DNA from: Deltaproteobacteria bacterium
GTDB lineage: Bacteria; Myxococcota_A; UBA796; UBA2385
Direction: 5' to 3'
Assembly: GCA_016845285.1 (NCBI GenBank)
Contig: JAERSX010000049.1
Span: 1 to 7,384 of the forward strand
DNA: 7,384 bases
Shown: positions 1 to 5,429 of the stretch, piece by piece
Numbering within the stretch: position 1 is the stretch's first letter
Layout of the letters: every line of letters begins with the position of its first letter
Program-made: the position numbers and the translations under genes
The notes under the pieces: model-generated
Databases searched by the model: none
Told to the model about the DNA's origin: nothing
What the model saw: only the letters and a program-made list of their open reading frames with translations

Positions 1-402
1 CAGGTGGGCGTGGCCCAGGCCTGCCTCGACATGACCGTGGACTACGCCAAGGTGCGCCGTCAGTTCGGCCGCCCCATCGGTGCCTTCCAGGCCGTGCAGC
101 ACGCCTGCGCCGACATGTTGGTGGCCGTCGAGTCGGCGCGCTCGGCCACCTGGTATGCCGCGTGGGCCCTGTCCGAAGAGACCCCGGACGCCACCGAGGC
201 CGCGCTCGTGGCAGGCGCCATGGCCGCAGAAGCCGCATTTCAATGTGCCGGCGCAGCCATCCAGCTCCACGGAGGCATCGGCTTCACCGCCGAGCACGAC
301 GCCCACCTCTACTTCCGACGCGCACGCGCCAGCCGTGATCTGTTGGGCTCGCCCACCGCCCTCCGCTCACGCATGGCCGACCAGCTCCTGGGGGCCATGT
401 GA
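1..402 (+). CDS. Acyl-CoA dehydrogenase subunit, C-terminal part (5' end outside window)
   Basis: The frame is open from base 1, so the gene starts upstream; 133 C-terminal residues are visible. They are the all-helical C-terminal domain of a flavin acyl-CoA dehydrogenase, which introduces the alpha,beta double bond in an acyl-CoA. Visible hallmarks are an RRQFGRPIGAFQAVQH segment near residues 19-34 and a well-kept QLHGGIGF flavin-contact motif near residues 87-94. Where medium-chain enzymes carry the catalytic Glu (YEGT), this protein reads DLLGSP, so that Glu is absent. The alternative helix-G Glu would lie just left of the window and cannot be judged. In actinobacterial steroid catabolism, pairs of short and full-length FadE proteins form alpha2beta2 complexes in which one subunit is non-catalytic; this could be such a subunit, partnered with the next gene or with one upstream. 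Its TGA overlaps the next start (GTGA). Confidence 0.9.
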   Translation, partial: QVGVAQACLDMTVDYAKVRRQFGRPIGAFQAVQHACADMLVAVESARSATWYAAWALSEETPDATEAALVAGAMAAEAAFQCAGAAIQLHGGIGFTAEHDAHLYFRRARASRDLLGSPTALRSRMADQLLGAM

Positions 403-1565
403 ACCTCCACTTCTCGGCAGCAGACGAGGCCTTCCGAGCCGAGGTGCGCGCCTGGCTGGACGAGGCCCTGTCGGGGGCCTTCGACCGCCTCCGCGGCCGC
501 GGTCACCTAGGCGAGATGGACGCCGAGATGGACGGGCGGCTCGAGTGGGAACAGAAGCTCGCCGAGGGAGGCTGGACCTGTGTGGGCTGGCCGGAGAGAC
601 ACGGTGGTCGTGGGCTCAGCCTCTACCAAGAGGTCATCTTCTACGAGGAGTACGCCAGGGCCCGCGCCCCGGGCCGGGTCAACCACGTGGGCGAGCACCT
701 GCTGGGTCCCACCCTGATCCACCACGGCACCCCGGCCCAACAGGCTCGCTTCCTGCCCGGCATCCGAGCCGGCACCGAGATCTGGTGTCAGGGCTACTCC
801 GAGCCCGAGGCGGGCAGCGACCTCGCCAATGTGCAGACACGTGCCGTCCTCGATGGCGACAGCTGGCGTATCGACGGACAGAAGGTGTGGACGAGCCTGG
901 CCCCCTGGTCTCAGTGGTGCTTTGTGCTCTGTCGCACGGACCCGGACGCTCCCCGTCACGCTGGCATCAGCTGCATGCTGGTTCCCATGGCGCAGGCCGG
1001 GGTGACCACCCGGCCCATCGAGCAGATGTCGGGGGGCTCCGAGTTCGCCGAGGTCTTCTTCGACGACGCCCGCACCGAGGCCGACCTGGTGGTGGGCCCG
1101 GTGAACGGCGGCTGGAAGGTCGCGATGGGAACGCTGGCGGTGGAGCGGGGCGCCAGCACACTGGGCCAGCAGCTCATGTTCGGCGGTGAGCTGGAGCGGG
1201 TCATCGCTGCGGCGAAGCGCACCGGCACGGCTCGCGACCCCGCCATCCGAGACCGCATCGCCCACCTCTGGATGGGGCTGCGGGTGCTGCGTCTCAATGC
1301 GCTACGCACCCTCTCCGCCCACCACGCAGGAGCTGAGCTTCCTCCCGCCGCCATGATCAACAAGCTCTGCTGGGCCACATGGCACCGTGACCTCGGCGAG
1401 CTGGCCCTCGACGTGCTCGGCAGCGTGGCCTCGGAGACCGACGAAGAGCTCGGTGAGCTCCAGCGCCTCTTCCTCTGGACCCGCGCCGACACCATCTACG
1501 GTGGCACCAACGAGATCCAGCGCAACATCATCGCCCAGCGCGCGCTGGGCCTGCCCCGAAAGTGA
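399..1565 (+). CDS. fadE30: FadE30-like acyl-CoA dehydrogenase
   Basis: This is a complete 388-residue acyl-CoA dehydrogenase. The N-terminal helical domain covers about 5-125. The beta domain starts with the family signature GYSEPEAGSD at 132-141. The C-terminal helical domain runs from about 235. The YGGT segment near the C-terminus lacks the medium-chain-type catalytic Glu, but E249 in the VERG motif sits where isovaleryl-CoA and steroid dehydrogenases place their base on helix G. Blocks such as WCQGYSEPEAGSDLA, QKVWTSLA, STLGQQ and TIYGGTNEIQRNIIA match what I remember of mycobacterial FadE30, the dehydrogenase for the propionyl side chain of 5-OH-HIP-CoA in steroid C/D-ring breakdown. 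The GTG start at 399 overlaps the previous stop; the first in-frame Met, at codon 40, would delete conserved sequence. The downstream ipdF-like gene supports the assignment. The exact substrate is inferred. Confidence 0.85.
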   Translation: MNLHFSAADEAFRAEVRAWLDEALSGAFDRLRGRGHLGEMDAEMDGRLEWEQKLAEGGWTCVGWPERHGGRGLSLYQEVIFYEEYARARAPGRVNHVGEHLLGPTLIHHGTPAQQARFLPGIRAGTEIWCQGYSEPEAGSDLANVQTRAVLDGDSWRIDGQKVWTSLAPWSQWCFVLCRTDPDAPRHAGISCMLVPMAQAGVTTRPIEQMSGGSEFAEVFFDDARTEADLVVGPVNGGWKVAMGTLAVERGASTLGQQLMFGGELERVIAAAKRTGTARDPAIRDRIAHLWMGLRVLRLNALRTLSAHHAGAELPPAAMINKLCWATWHRDLGELALDVLGSVASETDEELGELQRLFLWTRADTIYGGTNEIQRNIIAQRALGLPRK

Positions 1566-1578
1566 GGCTAGTTTCCAA

Positions 1579-2343
1579 ATGAATTCAAGCACTCACGGTC
1601 TGTTACGCGACAAGACTGTGCTCGTCACCGCCGCCGCCGGCACCGGCATCGGCTTCGCCACGGCCCTCCGGTGCGCCCAGGAAGGTGCGCGGGTCATGGT
1701 GAGCGATCGCAGCGAAAAGCGCCTCGTGGAGGCCGCCGGCCGCATCGGTGAGGCGACGGGACAGGCCACCCCCTGGGTGCTCTGCGACGTGACCGATCAA
1801 GAGCAGGTTGACGCGATGTTCGCCGCGGCCATCGACGCCTTGGGCCACGTCGACGTGCTCGTGAACAACGCCGGCCTCGGCGGCACGGCCCGTCTCGTCG
1901 ACATGCCCGATGCCGCATGGCACAAGGTCCTCGATGTCACCCTCACGGGCACCATGCGATGCATGCGTGCTGCGCTTCAGCACATGGGCCCCCGTGGCAG
2001 CGGTGCCATCGTGAACAACGCCAGCGTGCTCGGATGGCGCGCCCAGAAGGGCCAGGCCCACTACGCCGCGGCCAAGGCCGGCGTGATGGCCCTCACCCGC
2101 TGCGCTGCACTCGAGGCCGCCGAGGTGGGTGTCCGCGTCAACGCCGTCGCCCCCAGCCTGGTCATGCACCCCTTCCTGCATCGGGTCACCTCGCCCGAGC
2201 TCCTCGCCGAGCTCGAGGCCAAGGAGGCCTTCGGCCGCTCCGCGACACCCGAGGAGATGGCGAACATCATCTTGTTCCTGGCGAGCGACCTGAGCTCGTA
2301 CATGACCGGCGAGGTGGTGAGTGCCAGCTCGCAGCGTGCTTAG
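1579..2343 (+). CDS. ipdF: IpdF-like short-chain dehydrogenase
   Basis: A 254-residue classical SDR with a Rossmann fold. Its dinucleotide loop is the unusual one-residue-longer form TAAAGTGIG (17-25), instead of TGxxxGIG. D43 at the end of the second strand predicts NAD(H). NNAG is at 96-99, and the catalytic Ser-Tyr-Lys is S149, Y162, K166. The NNASVLGWRAQ block, HYAAAKAGVMALTRC, and the ending SSYMTGEVVSASSQRA closely match mycobacterial IpdF (Rv3559c) as I remember it. That enzyme handles the C5 oxygen of the 5-OH-HIC-CoA intermediate in steroid C/D-ring catabolism. The frame is open well upstream, but ATG 1579 gives the family length and begins 13 bases after the fadE30-like stop. A GAGG at 1564-1567 is a distant, weak ribosome site. 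The SDR fold is certain; the IpdF role rests on similarity plus fadE30 adjacency. Confidence 0.82.
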   Translation: MNSSTHGLLRDKTVLVTAAAGTGIGFATALRCAQEGARVMVSDRSEKRLVEAAGRIGEATGQATPWVLCDVTDQEQVDAMFAAAIDALGHVDVLVNNAGLGGTARLVDMPDAAWHKVLDVTLTGTMRCMRAALQHMGPRGSGAIVNNASVLGWRAQKGQAHYAAAKAGVMALTRCAALEAAEVGVRVNAVAPSLVMHPFLHRVTSPELLAELEAKEAFGRSATPEEMANIILFLASDLSSYMTGEVVSASSQRA

Positions 2344-2346
2344 GAG
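2342..2346 (+). promoter_or_regulatory. Ribosome binding site overlapping the ipdF-like stop codon
   Basis: AGGAG shares bases with the TAG stop of the preceding gene and lies 5 bases before ATG 2352. This places the start of the first MaoC subunit under re-initiation by ribosomes finishing the SDR. Confidence 0.7.
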
Positions 2347-2351
2347 CCCCC

Positions 2352-2792
2352 ATGATCGACCGTGACGCCGTCGGCGCCGAAGGCACACCCTTCGAGATGC
2401 GAATCGAGGCCGGCAAGATCGCCGAGTTCGCCCGCGCCGTGCATGCTCATCACTCCGCACATGCCGGCGAGGCCGCTGTCGTGCCCGCCACCTTCCTGAC
2501 GAGCCAATTCTTCTGGGAGGAACGAGTCGACGACGCCAACCCCTGGCACCTGGCCAAGATGAGTCAGGAGCGCGGCATGCACGCCGAGCAGGAGTACGTC
2601 TTCCACGGCCCTCCCCCACGGGCTGGCGACACCCTCTCCGCGCGCTCCAAGGTGACGCGGATCTGGGACAAGACCTCCCGGAGCGGGCGGGTCCTGACCT
2701 TCGTAGAGATGATCACCGAATTCCGAGACGACACCGGGCGCCTGGTGGCGGAGGCCATCCTGACGGGCGTCGAGCCGCAGGAGGCCCCATGA
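2352..2792 (+). CDS. FAS1/MaoC-type hotdog dehydratase subunit, probably non-catalytic
   Basis: A 146-residue single hotdog-fold protein of the MaoC N-terminal (FAS1-like dehydratase) type. Family marks are the N-terminal strand and helix (about 14-35), a VPATFL segment at 44-49, and HAEQEYVFHGPPPRAGDTL from H77 to L95. This last stretch is the typical 'base and GD' turn of HadA-like subunits. The catalytic D-x4-H motif of hydratase 2 is not present, so it is probably the structural or acyl-pocket half of a heteromer with the next gene product, which has the motif. Comparable split pairs are HadA-HadB in mycolate synthesis and ChsH1-ChsH2 in cholesterol side-chain degradation. The stop overlaps the next start by ATGA, consistent with equal expression. 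The acyl-CoA substrate is unknown; a steroid-derived enoyl-CoA is inferred from the neighbours. Confidence 0.8.
   Translation: MIDRDAVGAEGTPFEMRIEAGKIAEFARAVHAHHSAHAGEAAVVPATFLTSQFFWEERVDDANPWHLAKMSQERGMHAEQEYVFHGPPPRAGDTLSARSKVTRIWDKTSRSGRVLTFVEMITEFRDDTGRLVAEAILTGVEPQEAP
2779..2784 (+). promoter_or_regulatory. Strong ribosome binding site for the catalytic MaoC subunit
   Basis: A perfect AGGAGG lies inside the end of the preceding coding region, 4 bases before ATG 2789. It fixes that start, and suggests the second hotdog subunit is translated at least as efficiently as the first. Confidence 0.75.
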
Positions 2793-3220
2793 GCACCGCC
2801 GCCCGCCTCGCCGGCACCGAGCCCGCCCCTCGAACCCTGGGGCCCCTGACCGTCACCGACTTCGTCCGCTACCAGGGCGCCTCGGGCGACTTCAACCCCA
2901 TCCACCACGACCACCTCTTCGCCACCTCGTCCGGCTACGAGGGCCCCTTGGGCATCGGAATGCTCGCCGCGGGCGCCATGAACGCCTGGGCGACGGACTG
3001 GCTGGGGCCCGACCACATCCGCCGCACACGCATGCGGTGGAAGCGACCGGTCTTCGCGGGCCACACCTTGACCATCACCGGCAAGGTCGTGGCCGAACCC
3101 CACGAAGAGGGCCAGGACTACGTCGACCTCGAGGTCTCCGTGCACAACCAGGACGGCGAGCTGGCCGTACAGGGCTGGATGCGCTTCGTGCGCCCACCAT
3201 CTGCAGAGACGGCACCATGA
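2789..3220 (+). CDS. MaoC-like enoyl-CoA hydratase, catalytic subunit
   Basis: A 143-residue single hotdog-fold protein with the hydratase-2 motif intact: GDFNPIHHD gives D34 and H39 in D-x4-H spacing. It is followed by the glycine-rich hotdog helix GPLGIGMLAAGAM. The second half (RMRWKRPVFAGHTLTITGKV) is the usual 'kRPvfaGdtl' strand. The family adds water across the double bond of a 2-enoyl-CoA. Bacterial enzymes with one hotdog per chain need a partner, and the preceding gene, overlapping by four bases, supplies one. In this operon it would act directly after the FadE30-like dehydrogenase. In mycobacteria that step on the HIP-CoA side chain is usually attributed to a crotonase-type protein, so a MaoC pair would be a substitution; this is inference. 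The short Pro-containing tail has no evident function. Confidence 0.85.
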   Translation: MSTAARLAGTEPAPRTLGPLTVTDFVRYQGASGDFNPIHHDHLFATSSGYEGPLGIGMLAAGAMNAWATDWLGPDHIRRTRMRWKRPVFAGHTLTITGKVVAEPHEEGQDYVDLEVSVHNQDGELAVQGWMRFVRPPSAETAP

Positions 3221-3984
3221 GCAAAGTGCAGACACGTGTGGTGCTCGTCACCGGTGGCACCCGAGGCATCGGAGCAGCCATCGCAGCGCAGTTCCGTCGA
3301 GACGGAGACACCGTGGTGGTCTGCGGGCGGCGGGAACCCGAAGACCCGTCCAACTTCATTGCCTGCGACGTGCGTGAAGAGTCCGACAGAGAGCGTCTCT
3401 TCGAAATGATATCGAACCGTTGGGGACGACTCGACGTGCTGGTGAACAACGCTGGCGGATCCCCACCCGTCGACGCCGCCACTGCGTCTGTGCGCTTCCA
3501 CGAGAAGGTCCTCTCCTTGAACCTCACCGCCCCCCTGCACCTCATGCAGCGGGCCAACGAACGCATGCAGGCTCAGGGGTCGGGCGTCATCGTCAACATC
3601 GCGAGCGTGAGTGGCATTCGGCCTTCGCCGGGCACCGCCGCCTACGGCGCAGCCAAGGCCGGGCTCCTGAGCCTCACCAGATCGCTGGCCATCGAGTGGG
3701 CGCCAGCCGTCAGGGTCTGTGCGGTCACCCCGGGTCTCGTCGCCACCCCCGAGTCGGCGGCCCACTACCCCGACCCTGCCGCCATCGCAGCCACCGTGCC
3801 CCTGGGCCGCTTCGGCAGCCCCGACGACGTGGCGAACGCCGTGGCCTTCCTGGCCTCTCCCCAGGCCACCTACGCCACAGGGACCCACCTGGTCCTCGAC
3901 GGCGGCGGCGAGTGGCCTGCCTTTCTGCGCGCCCTGGGTCCAGGTGTCCCGGGCGCTCCCCCCTCCTCCTCGGAGTCCTCATGA
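3217..3984 (+). CDS. Short-chain dehydrogenase resembling Rv3549c of the cholesterol regulon
   Basis: A 255-residue classical SDR. It has a canonical dinucleotide loop TGGTRGIG (12-19), NNAGG at 77-81, N102, and catalytic S130, Y143, K147. The second strand ends in GRR (R38, R39) with no Asp, which predicts NADP(H), unlike its two SDR neighbours. SVSGIRPSPGTAAYGAAKAG and IEWAPAVRV resemble remembered Rv3549c, a KstR-controlled mycobacterial SDR without a settled reaction. Possible work is oxidation of a 3-hydroxyacyl-CoA, or reduction of a ring ketone given the NADP prediction. The frame extends upstream inside the MaoC gene, but ATG 3217 overlaps that gene's stop and starts just before the first Rossmann strand. 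The last 15 residues form a Gly/Pro then Ser-rich tail (ending PPSSSESS) beyond the usual SDR end; the next gene begins within its stop. Confidence 0.85.
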   Translation: MSKVQTRVVLVTGGTRGIGAAIAAQFRRDGDTVVVCGRREPEDPSNFIACDVREESDRERLFEMISNRWGRLDVLVNNAGGSPPVDAATASVRFHEKVLSLNLTAPLHLMQRANERMQAQGSGVIVNIASVSGIRPSPGTAAYGAAKAGLLSLTRSLAIEWAPAVRVCAVTPGLVATPESAAHYPDPAAIAATVPLGRFGSPDDVANAVAFLASPQATYATGTHLVLDGGGEWPAFLRALGPGVPGAPPSSSESS

Positions 3985-4883
3985 TCTGCAGAGACCGCGT
4001 GGTCATCGTCACGGGCGCTGGCCGCGGCATCGGCCGGGCCCACGCCCTCGCCTTCGCTCGCGCGGGTGCACGGGTGGTCGTCAACGACATCGGCGCCAGC
4101 CTGGCCGGCGAAGGCCTCGACAGCAGCCCCGCGGCCCAGGTCGTCGCCGACATCGAAGCTGCCGGCGGCGAGGCCATCGTGGACGGACACGACGTCGCCG
4201 ACTGGGACGGTGCCGGCGCCCTCGTCCAGGCGGCGCTGGACCGCTGGGGCCGCCTCGACGTCATCGTCAACAACGCCGGCGTGCTGCGGGATGGGATGTT
4301 CTTCAAGGCCACCCCCGACCAGTGGGACGCGGTGATGCGCGTGCACCTACGGGGCCACTTCTGCGTGGGCCGGCACGCCGCAGCCCACTGGCGGGCCGCG
4401 AGCAAGGCCGGCGACGAGGTGACGGGTCGCATCATCAACACCAGCTCGGGTGCCGGCCTGCAGGGCTCGGTGGGTCAGGCTGCCTACAGCTGCGCCAAGG
4501 GCGGCATCGCCGCGCTCACCCTGGTGCAGGCCGCCGAGCTGGGCCGCTACGGCGTGACCGCCAATGCCATCGCGCCCGCCGCACGTACCCGCATGACCGA
4601 GCAGGTGTTCGCCGACATGATGGCGGCTCCTGAAGGGGGCTTCGACGCGATGGACCCGGCCAATGTCGCCCCCCTCGTGGTGTGGCTGGGCTCGGCCGAG
4701 GCCGGCGACATCAGCGGCAAGGTCTTCGAGGTGCAGGGCGGGCAGATCATCCTCAGCGACGGCTGGCGCCCTGCCGGTCAAGTGGACAAGGGTGCTCGCT
4801 GGGACCCGGCCGAGCTCGGCGAGGTCATCCGTAGACTCGTGTCGGATGCACCGCAGGCCATGCCGGTCTACGGCGCGCGCTGA
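3981..4883 (+). CDS. Short-chain dehydrogenase resembling Rv3548c, extended C-terminus
   Basis: A 300-residue SDR, about 45 residues longer than a minimal one. The dinucleotide loop TGAGRGIG is at 11-18, and D36 ends the second strand, predicting NAD(H). NNAG is at 97-100, and the catalytic S156, Y169, K173 lie in a conserved block from RIINTSSGAG onward. The sequence from GRAHALAFARAGA to the C-terminal DKGARWDPAEL and PVYGA matches remembered Rv3548c-type proteins. These also resemble the SDR half of peroxisomal multifunctional enzyme type 2, which oxidises (3R)-hydroxyacyl-CoA. That makes it the best candidate for the step after the MaoC hydratase, since MaoC enzymes typically give (R)-hydroxy products; this is inference. 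ATG 3981 overlaps the previous stop, with GGAG at 3972-3975 as ribosome site. It is the last gene of the operon; a hairpin follows 34 bases after its stop. Confidence 0.87.
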   Translation: MICRDRVVIVTGAGRGIGRAHALAFARAGARVVVNDIGASLAGEGLDSSPAAQVVADIEAAGGEAIVDGHDVADWDGAGALVQAALDRWGRLDVIVNNAGVLRDGMFFKATPDQWDAVMRVHLRGHFCVGRHAAAHWRAASKAGDEVTGRIINTSSGAGLQGSVGQAAYSCAKGGIAALTLVQAAELGRYGVTANAIAPAARTRMTEQVFADMMAAPEGGFDAMDPANVAPLVVWLGSAEAGDISGKVFEVQGGQIILSDGWRPAGQVDKGARWDPAELGEVIRRLVSDAPQAMPVYGAR

Positions 4884-4917
4884 GCGATCGAAAGGGCAAT
4901 CCAACAGACACAGAGAA

Positions 4918-4944
4918 GGCGGCTACCCTACGTTGGGTGCCGCC
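4918..4944 (+). terminator. Probable terminator hairpin of the catabolic operon
   Basis: GGCGGC (4918-4923) pairs with GCCGCC (4939-4944). After one bulged T, ACCC (4925-4928) pairs with GGGT (4935-4938), closing a six-base loop. This makes ten mostly G-C pairs, 34 bases after the last operon stop. Only a weak T-rich stretch (GTGTGTTTAT) follows, so it is not a textbook intrinsic terminator. It could instead act with Rho or as a 3'-end stabiliser. Confidence 0.5.
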
Positions 4945-5298
4945 ATCTCGGTGTGTTTATGGGGGTATGTAAGGGGGGCCCCACACCCACGTTGGAACCT
5001 GTGCCTCTTCGTTACGCTACATCGTTAGCGTCGATGGACCCAAGTCACCAATTCGGTGCGTTCTTTGCACGAGAACATTGCTTCGGCTCTATTCCACACG
5101 AGTGGATGTGGCGCGCGCGGCTCTCGCCGGCAGACAACCCTCTCAGCTCGCCTGTTCCGTGCAGTCGGGGGCCGGCATTTCCTTGTCGGGTGGACTGTCG
5201 GACATGCCGCCTCCGTTCGCTTCAGTTGACCAAAGTCTAAGGTCTGCCACAGGCGAGACAAGATCTTTTTCCCCCTCCTCCGAAGATATTTCCCCGTG

Positions 5299-5325
5299 CC
5301 GCGTGGAACACCCCGTGAAACGCGG
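5299..5325. repeat. Inverted repeat in the leader of the zinc-ribbon gene
   Basis: CCGCGT (5299-5304) is the reverse complement of ACGCGG (5320-5325), and CAC-CCC-GTG is nested between them. The heptamer CCCCGTG also occurs twice, at 5292 and 5311, 19 bases apart. It could be an operator or an RNA hairpin; short GC-rich pairings like this also arise by chance. Confidence 0.3.
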
Positions 5326-5339
5326 GCTTCTCACCCGCC

Positions 5340-5368
5340 GAGGTCTCTTCACACCCACCGCCGACCTC
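5340..5368. repeat. Short inverted repeat GAGGTC / GACCTC
   Basis: GAGGTC at 5340-5345 and GACCTC at 5363-5368 are exact reverse complements, 17 bases apart, just before the 6-2-6 palindrome. If transcribed, they would form a six-pair stem with a large unpaired loop. Weak on its own. Confidence 0.25.
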
Positions 5369-5381
5369 CCTTGGTCAAGGG
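5368..5381. promoter_or_regulatory. Perfect 6-2-6 palindrome, candidate operator
   Basis: CCCTTG, two bases (GT), then CAAGGG form a perfect inverted repeat centred about 55 bases before ATG 5430. TTGGTC within it (5371-5376) resembles a -35 element, with a poor TACCCT (5392-5397) 15 bases on. The symmetry and position fit a dimeric repressor site over a promoter. No regulator gene is in the window, so the partner is unknown. Confidence 0.4.
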
Positions 5382-5420
5382 CAGCAGCGTTTACCCTGTC
5401 GGGGCGATAGTCAGCGACTC

Positions 5421-5427
5421 GGAGGAG
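5421..5427 (+). promoter_or_regulatory. Ribosome binding site of the zinc-ribbon gene
   Basis: GGAGGAG lies directly before the start; its core GGAGG ends 4 bases before ATG 5430. It settles the start of this gene, which has no other plausible upstream start in frame. Confidence 0.75.
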
Positions 5428-5429
5428 CA

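Larger units (their letters stand above)
4884..5429 (+). other. Non-coding intergenic region with inverted repeats
   Basis: This 546-base stretch separates the catabolic operon from the zinc-ribbon gene. Short open frames exist on both strands. None has a good ribosome site, family-like sequence or the strong third-position G/C bias of the neighbouring genes. The left part carries the probable operon terminator. The middle (about 4970-5290) has visibly lower GC, homopolymer runs, and only minor hairpins such as TCCAC-ACGA-GTGGA at 5093-5106. The right part holds three inverted repeats, followed by the ribosome site of the zinc-ribbon gene, and presumably contains its promoter. No convincing sigma-70 -35/-10 pair at 16-18 base spacing was found, and no tRNA-like fold was seen. 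Confidence 0.6.

Noticed and set aside
80..1189. A 369-codon plus-strand open frame across the two dehydrogenase genes
   Set aside because: It is Arg/Pro/Gly-rich and lies out of frame with two genes that have clear family motifs. Long shadow frames are normal in high-GC DNA.
1603..2619. A 338-codon minus-strand open frame opposite the ipdF-like gene
   Set aside because: It is antisense to a conserved SDR, its composition is skewed to Arg/Gly/His, and no family motif or ribosome site is visible.
3420..3980. In-frame open sequence upstream of the last SDR, which would give a 487-residue protein
   Set aside because: The extra part is a frame-shifted reading of the preceding SDR. ATG 3981 starts right at the first Rossmann strand and overlaps the previous stop.
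3199..3996. Repeated 12-mer ATCTGCAGAGAC at about 3199 and 3985, near two SDR starts
   Set aside because: The two copies are read in different contexts (end of the MaoC gene versus start of an SDR), with no extension of the match; taken as chance.
399..4883. KstR or KstR2 operator boxes within the operon
   Set aside because: No TnnAACnnGTTnnA-like or AAGCAAG/CTTGCTT-like palindrome was seen. The operon promoter lies left of the window, so control cannot be judged.
4929..4994. Repeated ACGTTGG around 4930 and 4988
   Set aside because: Seven matching bases, one copy inside the terminator hairpin; too short to call a repeat or binding site.
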